Below are positions 6,891-15,747 of a DNA stretch of 52,749 nt, in pieces (the first letter of the stretch is position 1; every line of letters begins with the position of its first letter). Source of the DNA: Methylomonas rosea (GTDB lineage: Bacteria; Pseudomonadota; Gammaproteobacteria; Methylococcales; Methylomonadaceae); contig NZ_JANIBL010000033.1 of the NCBI RefSeq assembly GCF_024505055.1, forward strand, positions 1 through 52,749, in the 5' to 3' direction. A program made the position numbers and the translations under genes. The notes below the pieces were generated by a model. The model was not told the DNA's origin, ran no database searches, and worked only from the letters and a program-made list of their open reading frames with translations.

Positions 6891-7934
6891 GTGCCAAAGC
6901 GTTACGCGAACCCTTTAAATCTAAAAACCGGCCACGTCGATCTCAGTCATGGTGGCGGCGGTCGCGCCATGGCGCAGTTGATCGACGAGTTGTTCATCAA
7001 GCATTTCGATAACGAGCTGCTGCGTCAGCATAACGATCAGGCTTTGTTCAAACTACCCGCTGGGCGACTTGCGATTAGCACCGACGGCCATGTCATTTCT
7101 CCGTTGTTTTTTCCGGGGGGTGACATCGGCTCGTTGGCGGTGCACGGCACGCTCAATGATGTGGCGATGTCCGGCGCCAAACCCTTGTATCTGGCGGCAG
7201 GTTTTATCCTGGAAGAGGGTTTGCCGCTGGCCGATCTGGAGAAAATCGTCATCAGCATGGCCGCTGCCGCGAAGGGGGCCGGCACGCCGATTGTGACCGG
7301 CGACACAAAGGTGGTGGAGCACGGCAAGGGCGATGGCGTATTTATTACTACCACCGGTGTGGGTGTGGTGCCGGATAGCGTGACTATCTCCGGCGACCGA
7401 GCTGAGCCCGGTTGCGCGATTTTAGTCAGCGGATCGATTGGTGATCACGGGGTGGCGATCATGGCCAGTCGCGAGAATCTGCAATTTCAGACCACTATCG
7501 TTTCCGATTCAGCGGCCTTGCATGGTTTGGTCGCCGATCTGGTGGCAACCGCGCCAACAGCCTTACGCTGCTTGCGTGACCCGACACGCGGCGGGCTGGC
7601 GACGGCTTTGAACGAGTTAGCCAAACAGTCCGGCGTGGGGATGGTGATCGACGAAGCCAAAATCCCAGTCAGAGCCGAAGTCAAAGCTGCCTGCGAAATT
7701 CTCGGCCTCGATCCCTTATATGTCGCCAACGAAGGTAAACTGGTGTGCATTTGCGACGCCGCTGCCGCCGATGACTTGTTGGCGGCGATGCGACGGCATC
7801 CGCTGGGCCAGGATGCGTCTATCATCGGCGAAGTCATTGTAGACCCGCACGGCTTCGTGCAGATGACCACGGCTTTTGGTGGAAGGCGTATCGTCGATTG
7901 GCCGGTCGGCGAGCAGTTACCGCGCATCTGCTGA
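6891..7934 (+). CDS. hypE: HypE, carbamoyl dehydratase for cyanide ligands
   Basis: 347 residues, GTG start. HypE takes a carbamoyl group from HypF on its C-terminal cysteine and dehydrates it with ATP to a thiocyanate, the source of the CN ligands. The protein shows DLSHGGGGRAM near the N-terminus, the PurM-like ATP domain (HGTLNDVAMSGAKPLYL, DTKVVEHGKGDGVFITTTG, DPTRGGLATALNE), and ends with the essential PRIC motif, Cys347 being last. The stop overlaps the hypF start (TGATG at 7932-7936). It stands 99 bases after the divergent antitoxin gene, so it must have its own promoter or depend on read-through from hypD. Confidence 0.96.
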   Translation: MPKRYANPLNLKTGHVDLSHGGGGRAMAQLIDELFIKHFDNELLRQHNDQALFKLPAGRLAISTDGHVISPLFFPGGDIGSLAVHGTLNDVAMSGAKPLYLAAGFILEEGLPLADLEKIVISMAAAAKGAGTPIVTGDTKVVEHGKGDGVFITTTGVGVVPDSVTISGDRAEPGCAILVSGSIGDHGVAIMASRENLQFQTTIVSDSAALHGLVADLVATAPTALRCLRDPTRGGLATALNELAKQSGVGMVIDEAKIPVRAEVKAACEILGLDPLYVANEGKLVCICDAAAADDLLAAMRRHPLGQDASIIGEVIVDPHGFVQMTTAFGGRRIVDWPVGEQLPRIC

Positions 7935-10360
7935 TGCCCGGCAAGGCGATTCGGGCGCGGGGCGTAGTGCAGGGCGTTGGTTTTAGGCCGGCGATCTGGC
8001 ATTTGGCCCGGCAGCACGGGTTGACCGGTTCTGTGTGGAACGACGGCGAAGGGGTGATGATACATGCCTTCGGCGACGCGCAAGATCTGGCTGCCTTTGT
8101 TGCCCAAATTCCGTTGCAGCTGCCGCCGTTAGCGCGCTTGCATAGCTTGGAAGTCGACGATTTGGCCGGCACCGCGCCGAGCGAATTTCAAATCGTCGCC
8201 AGTCGGAGCTATGGTATCGATACCCCCATCGCCGCCGATGCCGCGACTTGTCCGGATTGTTTGGTGGATATTGCTGACCCGCACAATCGCCGCTATCGCT
8301 ACCCCTTCACCAATTGCACTCATTGTGGCCCGCGCTTATCGATTGTGCGCAGCGTGCCTTACGACCGCCAAAATACCAGCATGGCGGCGTTTGCTATGTG
8401 TCCGCAGTGTCAACAGGAATACGACGATCCAGCCGACCGGCGCTTTCACGCTCAGGCAAATTGCTGTCCGGTGTGCGGGCCGAGATTGTGGCTGGCGGAT
8501 GCGCTGGGCAACCTCATTCCTACAGTGTGCGGAGAGGCGGCAAATCAGGTAGGGCCGAATTTATTCGCCCAGTTGCCCGATTCAGGGCGAATGAATTTGC
8601 CCTTACATCGCGAGCATTCTATTGGTGAAACGTCCGAGTTAACTTCGGTAATTCTCGCGGCCAGCCTGATCCGCAAAGGCCTGATCGTCGGGATCAAAGG
8701 TCTGGGTGGTTTTCATCTGGCTTGCGATGCGAGTAATGCTGACGCTGTCGATAGGCTCAGGCAGCGCAAGCGCCGTTACGCCAAACCGTTTGCGTTAATG
8801 GCTAGAGATGTGTCCATGGTAAGTCGTTATGCTTCCATCAGGCCCGAGGAACTGTCCGCATTACAGGAGCGTGCCGCGCCTATCGTACTGCTGCCAGCGC
8901 AAGGCGAACCGCTGGCGCTCGGTGTCGCGCCGGACGACGATAAATTGGGTTTCATGCTGCCTTACACGCCATTGCATACCTTGCTGATGCAAGAACTGGA
9001 TGCGCCTATCGTGTTGACCTCCGGCAATATCAGCGACGAACCGCAATGCACCGATAACGCCGAAGCGCGGGAAAAGCTGGCGGGTATTGCCGACTATTTG
9101 CTGTTACACGATAGAGATATCGTCAATCGCTTGGATGATTCGGTGGTTCGATTGATGGACGGCAAAATCCGTATACTGCGCCGGGCGCGCGGCTACAGCC
9201 CGGAAGCATTAAGATTGCCAATGGGTTTTGAACAGGCAAGCAATATTCTGGCGCTGGGTGCCGAGTTAAAAAACAGTTTTTGCTTACTGAAAAGTGGTCA
9301 AGCCATTGTCAGCCAGCACATCGGCGATTTGGAAAACGCCGCCGTACAACAAGATTACCGGAAAGCCATAGACTTGTACCGAAAGCTTAACGGCTTTAGA
9401 CCCGAGCGGGTTGCAGTCGATAAGCACCCTGGCTATCTGTCTAGCCAATACGGCCAGACCTTGGCCGCGACCGAGGCGGTCGAATTAGTCAGCGTTCAGC
9501 ATCATCATGCCCATCTGGCCGCTTGTTTGGCTGAACATGGCGTGGGACTGGACGCACCGCCGGTATTGGCGGCAATTTTCGACGGTCTGGGGATGGGCGA
9601 AAACGGTGAGTTATGGGGCGGCGAGTTTTTGCTCGGCGATTACCGTAACTACACTCGACTTGGATATTTTCAGCCTATCGCGTTGCCTGGCGGTGCGCAA
9701 GCGATGCGTGAACCGTGGCGTAACACCTATGCGCAACTGCGGCATTATTTCGATTGGCCGACTTTGCAGCACGACTATGCGGACTTGGAAATAATGCAAT
9801 TGCTGGCCGGCAAGCCTTTGGCGACGCTGGAGACGATGTTGGCAAAACATCTAAACTCGCCGCTCAGCAGTTCTTGCGGTCGATGGTTAGACGCTTTTGC
9901 TGCCGCTTTGGGCTTGCACGCCGAACGGGTCGATTATGAAGGTCAGGCGGCGATAGCGCTGGAAGTATTGGCCGCGCCGGTATTTGCCGAAGAACAGCCT
10001 TATCCGCGAGCCGGGGCTATTGCCAACGGCACCGGCCTGGCGGTGCTAAGTTGGCGGGACTTATGGCAAGCGGTGCTGAATGATCTGCAAATCGGCACCG
10101 ACAAAGCCCGCGTCGCTGCCCGTATCCATCATAGTCTGGCCGCCGCGACCGTCGATCTGTTGAATGGCTTGAGTAGCCAAACCGGCGCGAATAGTATCGT
10201 TTTAAGCGGTGGCGTATTTCAAAATCGCTTGGTATTGGAAGCCGTGAGCGAGCAATTGCGCCAATGTGGTAAAACCGTATTGGCGCCGCAACGCTATCCA
10301 ATGAATGATGGTGGTTTGGCCCTGGGCCAGACGGTGATTGCGGCGGCACGGATTATATAA
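7934..10360 (+). CDS. hypF: HypF carbamoyltransferase with extra internal segment
   Basis: 808 residues; bacterial HypF is usually about 750-780. HypF converts carbamoyl phosphate and ATP to carbamoyl-adenylate and loads HypE. Domains in order: acylphosphatase (RGVVQGVGFRPAIW, about 8-20), four CxxC zinc-finger pairs from C106 to about 190 (CPDC, CTHC, CPQC, CPVC), a YrdC-like domain (from about 240, GIKGLGGFHLACDA), and a Kae1-like domain with VQHHHAHLA (H523-H525, H527) and a C-terminal SGGVFQN. Between zinc fingers and YrdC domain is an unusually long linker in which residues 206-225 are encoded by a palindromic repeat. ATG at 7934 is preferred to an earlier in-frame start inside hypE. The 3' end overlaps ptuB by 8 bases, convergently. 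Confidence 0.95.
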   Translation: MPGKAIRARGVVQGVGFRPAIWHLARQHGLTGSVWNDGEGVMIHAFGDAQDLAAFVAQIPLQLPPLARLHSLEVDDLAGTAPSEFQIVASRSYGIDTPIAADAATCPDCLVDIADPHNRRYRYPFTNCTHCGPRLSIVRSVPYDRQNTSMAAFAMCPQCQQEYDDPADRRFHAQANCCPVCGPRLWLADALGNLIPTVCGEAANQVGPNLFAQLPDSGRMNLPLHREHSIGETSELTSVILAASLIRKGLIVGIKGLGGFHLACDASNADAVDRLRQRKRRYAKPFALMARDVSMVSRYASIRPEELSALQERAAPIVLLPAQGEPLALGVAPDDDKLGFMLPYTPLHTLLMQELDAPIVLTSGNISDEPQCTDNAEAREKLAGIADYLLLHDRDIVNRLDDSVVRLMDGKIRILRRARGYSPEALRLPMGFEQASNILALGAELKNSFCLLKSGQAIVSQHIGDLENAAVQQDYRKAIDLYRKLNGFRPERVAVDKHPGYLSSQYGQTLAATEAVELVSVQHHHAHLAACLAEHGVGLDAPPVLAAIFDGLGMGENGELWGGEFLLGDYRNYTRLGYFQPIALPGGAQAMREPWRNTYAQLRHYFDWPTLQHDYADLEIMQLLAGKPLATLETMLAKHLNSPLSSSCGRWLDAFAAALGLHAERVDYEGQAAIALEVLAAPVFAEEQPYPRAGAIANGTGLAVLSWRDLWQAVLNDLQIGTDKARVAARIHHSLAAATVDLLNGLSSQTGANSIVLSGGVFQNRLVLEAVSEQLRQCGKTVLAPQRYPMNDGGLALGQTVIAAARII
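8549..8606. repeat. Palindromic repeat copy inside hypF
   Basis: Arms 8549-8570 and 8585-8606 are inverted repeats matching at 18 of 22 positions, built on GGGCGAAT...ATTCGCCC and bounded by GTAGGG/CTTAC. The 14-base spacer is 8571-8584. The same repeat type stands between genes at 19781-19846. Here it is read in frame and adds about 20 residues (QVGPNLFAQLPDS...) to HypF between its zinc-finger and YrdC domains. Confidence 0.8.
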
Positions 10361-11006
10361 TTCCAGCTTGGTCAATAATCCCCTTAATAATGTTTACCAA
10401 AATCGGGCTGAAAGGCGATAAGAGTCCGGTTTCATTGGGATTGTCTAAGTCAGAAAACAAATCAGGCAGTTGCTTAAGCTCATCATCGTTCAATAGCCGC
10501 AATTCATTCGGTTGTTTACCTTTTATATAAATTAACGCATCCACCAATTGCTTCCGTTCTTCGCGAATGGCTTTAGTGTCCAATCCCAGAATATCAATTG
10601 TTTTGGCGGCCCGTTCCGTTCCTCCTTCCACTTTACCCGACAGACGAAACTTTAATTCGGTCTCGCATTCCGGCATTAATGGAGTTAAAGGCAAGTCTGT
10701 TGAACCGCGCGCTTGGTTGCAGCGTTTTGGTGTTTTGCAGGATGCGACGATATTGGTAAAGTCTAAAGTTTTATTGGGTGTTGCCATTTGGCTGGCAATG
10801 TGTTCGTTTGTGCTATTGGCCTCGTCGATTTGTTTGCAGCAATAAGCGCACAAACCAAACTGATCTTTGATTGCTGCTTGGCGGATAGCTCGTCGGGTTG
10901 ATTTGCCTTGTTCAGATTTATCTAAATCTGGGTAGCGTCCATGCGGGTTGGCTTTTTTCCAAGTGGTTAGTTCTATTGGTTCTTGCCCTTTAGCGATTAA
11001 CCGCAC
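10353..11006 (-). CDS. ptuB: HNH nuclease of a Septu-like (PtuB) defence pair
   Basis: 217 residues. The N-terminal half has an HNH-type zinc nuclease pattern: C53-AY-C56, then E68-H69-I, then DFTNIVASC (N85, C90) and C96-N97-QARGS. This is the arrangement of the PtuB/retron-associated HNH family that pairs with an ATPase. Its start overlaps the end of the ATPase gene by 17 bases, so the two are co-translated. Its stop lies inside the last codons of the convergent hypF. No reverse transcriptase is nearby, so a two-gene Septu-like phage defence system is more likely than a retron. The pair looks more AT-rich by eye than hypF. The defence role is inferred from the family. Confidence 0.75.
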   Translation of the reverse strand: MRLIAKGQEPIELTTWKKANPHGRYPDLDKSEQGKSTRRAIRQAAIKDQFGLCAYCCKQIDEANSTNEHIASQMATPNKTLDFTNIVASCKTPKRCNQARGSTDLPLTPLMPECETELKFRLSGKVEGGTERAAKTIDILGLDTKAIREERKQLVDALIYIKGKQPNELRLLNDDELKQLPDLFSDLDNPNETGLLSPFSPILVNIIKGIIDQAGII

Positions 11007-12354
11007 GTTGCGCCTCCAAGCGTCTAATCAGCAGTTTCGCTTTGTTCAATTCCAGGTTGTCTATAGAAATTTTTTGTTCGAGGTCGGCTAATAGAGATTT
11101 TGCATCGTCTAGTTTTCCGTCTTGCAGGTTGTCGCGTAAGTCATCGAAAGCCTCCTGAATATCTGCATTGCGAATGTCGGCATCCATGTCCTGTAGCAAC
11201 ACCTGATTGACATCCATGCCGTAAAGATTATCCAGTTTTTGCAATTCCCCGTTATCCAGTGAATAACACAGTAGATCAGGCGATTCGCTGATGACGATGG
11301 GTGAATGGGTGGTTAATACGAATTGGCAGTTCGGAAAGGTTTTGTTCAGGTTGCCAATGATGGCGCGTTGCCATTTGGGATGCAGATGCAGATCGATTTC
11401 ATCAATTAATACGATGCCATAGCCTTCCAGAGGGTTTTCCAATGCAGGGTTCATGATGGCTAAACGTCTGGCGATGTCTCCGACCAAGGTCATTATCGAC
11501 TTCTCGCCTTGCGATAGCTGGGCTACATCCAGCGATTTGCCGTTTTTGTTCACCAGCATTTGCAAGCGCGGCTTGCGCTGAATGCGCAGATTATCAAAAT
11601 CGGTCATGAATATTTTAATGGCGTGAAGCACCGCGTTTAGTTGAATATCCTTAGCAGAAGCCAGTCGTTCAGCTTGTTCGGCGATCAAAACGTTAGCATC
11701 AATGGCTTCGCTGGAATTATACTTGTGGACTATTTCTTTCAAACTCAAACTGACTTGTGAATATATTTCGTTTTGGCTGTCTTCACGATCACGCAGCCAT
11801 TCAAAAAATCGCCGAAAATCAGCGCCTTGCTGCAATGCGTTGTCGTAACCATCTAGCTGACCAAAACTATGTCGGGTTTTGATTTTCAAAGGAATATCCA
11901 GCACCACCCGCTCAACTGGATAATAAGCAATTAAAGGAAATGCGGCACTTGCCGGGGCAGATGCTAGTTGATCTTGGAAGCTAAGTGCTAAGCGACTAGC
12001 GTCATGCAGCAGGCTAGATGAGACTTTGGAACTACCTCTTAAGGTTTTTGCAACCCGCCAAAAATATAAGTCTTCCTGATATTGCAGCTGCAAACTAATG
12101 TCTGCAAAGGTTTGCCCGTTGTGAATATCTCTGTCCGAAATTGGACTGCCATTTCCATTAGTTCGGTTAATTCGAGCCACCAACCAGCTCAAATTGATTT
12201 TCAATGCGTCCAAAATCGCGGTTTTACCAGCCCCATTGTTCCCAATAAAGACTATTGTCTTGCTTGGATGCTCATCTCGGGCTTCGTCCGCAAATGGAAT
12301 CGCTAGCTCCGTAAACCCACGAAAATTATTTAGAGTAAGCTGTTTAATGTACAT
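10990..12354 (-). CDS. ptuA: AAA/SMC-like ATPase of a Septu-like (PtuA) defence pair
   Basis: 454 residues. This RecF/SMC-type ATPase starts with MYIKQLTLNNFRGF. Walker A is GNNGAGKT (38-45), the signature is LSQGEKSIM, Walker B is GIVLIDEIDLHLHP, and the switch histidine is in VLTTHSP. The region between Walker A and signature is helical and variable. The C-terminus is rich in acidic and lysine residues (DADIRNADIQEAFDDLRDNL), as in Septu ATPases. In Septu, PtuA forms a multimer that controls the PtuB nuclease. The gene lies upstream of ptuB on the minus strand, 104 bases past the RND gene end. It may read from its own promoter. Confidence 0.78.
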   Translation of the reverse strand: MYIKQLTLNNFRGFTELAIPFADEARDEHPSKTIVFIGNNGAGKTAILDALKINLSWLVARINRTNGNGSPISDRDIHNGQTFADISLQLQYQEDLYFWRVAKTLRGSSKVSSSLLHDASRLALSFQDQLASAPASAAFPLIAYYPVERVVLDIPLKIKTRHSFGQLDGYDNALQQGADFRRFFEWLRDREDSQNEIYSQVSLSLKEIVHKYNSSEAIDANVLIAEQAERLASAKDIQLNAVLHAIKIFMTDFDNLRIQRKPRLQMLVNKNGKSLDVAQLSQGEKSIMTLVGDIARRLAIMNPALENPLEGYGIVLIDEIDLHLHPKWQRAIIGNLNKTFPNCQFVLTTHSPIVISESPDLLCYSLDNGELQKLDNLYGMDVNQVLLQDMDADIRNADIQEAFDDLRDNLQDGKLDDAKSLLADLEQKISIDNLELNKAKLLIRRLEAQRAVNR

Positions 12355-12458
12355 GAAGTATTGGTGTTAGATTTTTGGGCTTTTCAGGATTTTATCATGT
12401 AGTCATGGGCTTGATTCTACTTGGTTTATCTTGAAAAATGGCTGTGAATGTTACTAGC

Positions 12459-15400
12459 TTAAACCTGCTTCTCAAACGCCACCTCAAACCTGCCATAACG
12501 CTGCAAAATCGCCGGTAACAGCAGTAAGTTCAATACGGTTGACGAGGCCAAGCCGCCGATGATGATGGCTGCCATCGGCCCCATGATTTCCCGGCCCGGA
12601 TTATCGCTGCCTATGGCGATAGGCAGCATCGCTAACGCGGTGACCAGTGCCGTCATCAGAATGGCCGGCAGGCGTTCCTGGGCGCCGCGAATCAAAGTCT
12701 CGGTGGACCAAATCTGGCCTTCCAGTTCGATTAAATGCCGGTAATGCGAGATCAGCATGATGCAGTTGCGTACGGTGATGCCGAACAAGGTGATAAAGCC
12801 GACGAAGGAGCCGACCGATAGTGTGGCGTCGGTTATAACGACTGCTGCCACGCCGCCCAATAAGGCAAACGGCAGGTTCAGCAAAGTCAGCAGCATGTGC
12901 CGCAGGCTACCTAGAGCGATAAACACGAAAATCAGTACACCGGCACCCGCCAGCAGGGCGTGGATAATCAATGTCTCCCTGGCTTTGGCCTGTTCCAGGG
13001 CGGCGCCGATAAATTCCGGATAACTGCCGTCGCGCCAGTTCATCTCGTTTTGTACCCGCTGTTTTAGTTCCGCCATAAAGGCATCCATGTCCCGGTCTTT
13101 CACCTTGCAGGTTACGGTCTGGATGCGTTGCGCGCCCTGATGCAGGATGTTGTAACGGCCTTCGCCGTGGCGAGTTTCGGCCACTTCGCCGAGCAGCACC
13201 CGCTGGCCTTCGTTGTTTTTCAGGGGCAGTTGCGCCAGATAATCCGGTTGACTGCGCCATTCCGGCGCCAGCGCCACTGCAACATTGAAAATCCGGTTGC
13301 CTTGCAGATGCTTGCCGACGATGCGGCCTTCGTAAGCGGTTTGCAATGCTGTCATCACTTGCGCCGGGCTGATGCCGCGAAACTTTAATTGCTCCAGGTT
13401 CAATTCGACTTGCAAAAGGGCCGTGGCCGGCGGCGAGCGCAGTTGCACGTCTTCTGCGCCGGGAATCGTATTGATTAGCGTGGCGAGCTGTTGGGCCTTG
13501 CGGTCCAGTTCGGCCAGATCGTTGCCGTAGATATTCACCACCACCGGTGCGGTGTAGCCGGAAATGGTTTCGTCTACCCGCTCCGTCAAAAAGGTATTGG
13601 CTTCGAAATTGATACCGGGGAATCGTTCCAAAATGTCGCGCAAGCTGTCCAGCACCTGCTGCTGTTCTTGGCCGGATAATGGCTTTAAGCGCACTTCGTA
13701 TTCGCTGTAGTGGCTGCCGTAAGTATCGGCGCCGCGCTCGGCGCGGCCGGCCCATTGCGATACCGATTCTACGCCGTCGAGTGCCAAGATTTGCTCGGTG
13801 AGTAAACTGCCGACGCGGATGGATTCCTGCAATGATGTTCCCGGCACGCTGGCGGTGTGGACAATAAAATGACCCTCGCGGAGTTCCGGCAGAAACTTAT
13901 GATCTAAGCGCAGAAAGACCGCTATACCGATCAGGCAGGCAATCGCGCCTATTGCCGCCACGGTTTTAAAGTGCCTGATAGCCCATAGCAATTGACGGGC
14001 GTATAGCGGTTTAAGACGCCGCAACACGGGCGGATCGCTGTCGTCCGGTAGTTTGTTCCGAAACAGCAAATGGCACAACGCCGGGGTTAGCGTTAGTGCC
14101 ACCAGCAGCGACATCAAAATCGCCAGGATATAGGATACGCCCAGCGGTGCGAATAGTCGGCCGCTGACGCCGTCCAGCGTCAACAATGGTACGAACACCA
14201 AGGCGACGATGAAACTGGCGTAAACCACTGAGCTGCGTACTTCCAATGAGGCTTGGTAAATCACCGTTTCGGCGCCATCCGGGAAGATTTTTAAGCGGTT
14301 TTCGCGCAGGCGTCTAAAGATATTTTCGGTGTCGATGATCGCATCGTCCACCACTTCGCCCAAGGCAATCGCCAAACCGCCCAGCACCATGATATTTAAG
14401 TTGACGCCGGATTCCAGCAGAACCAGCGCGGCAGTCAGCAGCGACAGAGGTATAGCGGTGGCGGCGATAAAGGCGCTGCGCAGATTAAATAAAAACACAT
14501 ACAGCACCGCCATCACGAACAGGCCGCCGATTAGTAAATGTCCGGACAAATTATGCACGGAGGTTTCGATGTAATCGGCCGGCCGGAACAAATGAGAATA
14601 GAAATCCACGGACTGTTGTTTGAAAATCGGTTGAAATTCCTCCAACACGCCTTCCACCTGTCTCGACACCGACAATGTATTGGCGCCGTACTGGCCGATC
14701 ACCATCATCACGATACCGGGCTTGCCCATAATCTGCGCCGCGCCGATGGGTGGCTCGGCGCCGTAACCGATCTGCGCGACATCGCCCAAGGTCACGTTCA
14801 TGCCGTCCTGGCGTTTGACGATCAGTTGCTTGAATTGCTCGGGATTGGCAGGCTGGCCGCTGATTTGCAGTGTAAAACGTTGGTTGGCGTTTTCGATGAA
14901 GCCGGCGCCGTTCATTTCCGCCGCACCGGCTGCAGCGTTGACGACGTCGTCTATCGATAGATTGAAGCGCTGTAAGGCCGCCGGTTGCAACTGCACTTGC
15001 AGTTGTTGAATGTCGCCGCCGAATACATTGACGTCGGCCACGCCCGGCACCGCCAGCAGGCGTGGCACTAAACTCCAATCCACCAAGCCGCGCAATTCCA
15101 TCAGAGTCTTGCTGTCCGAATGCATACCTATCGTCAATACCGTGGCCGACGAGGACGATAGCGGTACCGCTACCGGCATACCGACGCCGGCCGGCAAACG
15201 TTGACCTAGACTGTTCAGGCGTTCGCTGACCAATTGCCGATTCCGATATACATCGCTGTATTCGTTAAATGTCGCGGTAACGATGGACAAGCCCTGGATA
15301 GACTGAGAACGTAAGGTTTGCAGACCAATCAAGCCGCTGATGCTGTTCTCGATTTGCTGGGTGACCAGCACTTCCACTTGCTCTGCGGCCAGACCGGATG

Positions 15401-15557
15401 CTTCGGTCTGAATGATGACTTGTTTCGGCGAGAACTCCGGGAAAATATCCAGGCCGGCGTTGGTCAGGCGGTAAATTCCGTAAGCGAATAGCAGTAGCGC
15501 CAGGGCGACGACGATGCCGGAATAACGAATGGAAAAACGGACCAGAAGTGCGAGCAT
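12459..15557 (-). CDS. Heavy-metal type RND efflux pump (CusA/CzcA family)
   Basis: 1032 residues, full length for an RND permease of the inner membrane. Such pumps export metal cations by proton antiport with a periplasmic adaptor and an outer-membrane channel. The N-terminal TM helix (about 10-32), two large periplasmic loops and the TM4 motif A398-x-G400-EVVDDAI-x-x-x-E411-N412 are visible. TM4 resembles the HME family (D..A....EN), but the second D (DDA) differs from the common DGA/DAA, so the metal cannot be named. No adaptor or outer-membrane gene is adjacent: the neighbours are ptuA and a sorting-tail gene. It may use partners encoded elsewhere. Confidence 0.88.
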   Translation of the reverse strand: MLALLVRFSIRYSGIVVALALLLFAYGIYRLTNAGLDIFPEFSPKQVIIQTEASGLAAEQVEVLVTQQIENSISGLIGLQTLRSQSIQGLSIVTATFNEYSDVYRNRQLVSERLNSLGQRLPAGVGMPVAVPLSSSSATVLTIGMHSDSKTLMELRGLVDWSLVPRLLAVPGVADVNVFGGDIQQLQVQLQPAALQRFNLSIDDVVNAAAGAAEMNGAGFIENANQRFTLQISGQPANPEQFKQLIVKRQDGMNVTLGDVAQIGYGAEPPIGAAQIMGKPGIVMMVIGQYGANTLSVSRQVEGVLEEFQPIFKQQSVDFYSHLFRPADYIETSVHNLSGHLLIGGLFVMAVLYVFLFNLRSAFIAATAIPLSLLTAALVLLESGVNLNIMVLGGLAIALGEVVDDAIIDTENIFRRLRENRLKIFPDGAETVIYQASLEVRSSVVYASFIVALVFVPLLTLDGVSGRLFAPLGVSYILAILMSLLVALTLTPALCHLLFRNKLPDDSDPPVLRRLKPLYARQLLWAIRHFKTVAAIGAIACLIGIAVFLRLDHKFLPELREGHFIVHTASVPGTSLQESIRVGSLLTEQILALDGVESVSQWAGRAERGADTYGSHYSEYEVRLKPLSGQEQQQVLDSLRDILERFPGINFEANTFLTERVDETISGYTAPVVVNIYGNDLAELDRKAQQLATLINTIPGAEDVQLRSPPATALLQVELNLEQLKFRGISPAQVMTALQTAYEGRIVGKHLQGNRIFNVAVALAPEWRSQPDYLAQLPLKNNEGQRVLLGEVAETRHGEGRYNILHQGAQRIQTVTCKVKDRDMDAFMAELKQRVQNEMNWRDGSYPEFIGAALEQAKARETLIIHALLAGAGVLIFVFIALGSLRHMLLTLLNLPFALLGGVAAVVITDATLSVGSFVGFITLFGITVRNCIMLISHYRHLIELEGQIWSTETLIRGAQERLPAILMTALVTALAMLPIAIGSDNPGREIMGPMAAIIIGGLASSTVLNLLLLPAILQRYGRFEVAFEKQV

Positions 15558-15694
15558 GAGCGACGAAATGGATTAAATAGCGAGCTATTGTGCCTTGTCG
15601 GTCAGGTTTGGTCCATGTCGATGCGCTATCTCCCTGATTCTGCTGGTAAGGCAAAGTGCACGTTCTGCGAGGTTTTCCGAGCGGGAGAGTGCTT

Positions 15695-15721
15695 AAAAAA
15701 CCGCCCCCGCACTAGAGGCGG
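15695..15721 (-). terminator. Rho-independent terminator after the sorting-tail gene pair
   Basis: On the minus strand CCGCCTC (15721-15715) pairs with GGGGCGG (15707-15701), with one G-U pair, and is followed by six T (15700-15695). It lies 27 bases after the stop at 15748 and should end the two-gene transcript from the 17215-17229 promoter. Confidence 0.7.
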
Positions 15722-15747
15722 AGGTCAGCGAAGTAGACTTTTGACGA

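Noticed and set aside
10353..12354. Retron identity for the ATPase-HNH pair
   Set aside because: No reverse transcriptase or retron RNA gene is seen on either side; a two-gene Septu-like system explains it better.
12907..13755. Minus-strand frame of 282 codons in the RND gene
   Set aside because: It is a shifted frame inside the RND pump, rich in Arg, with no recognisable motif.
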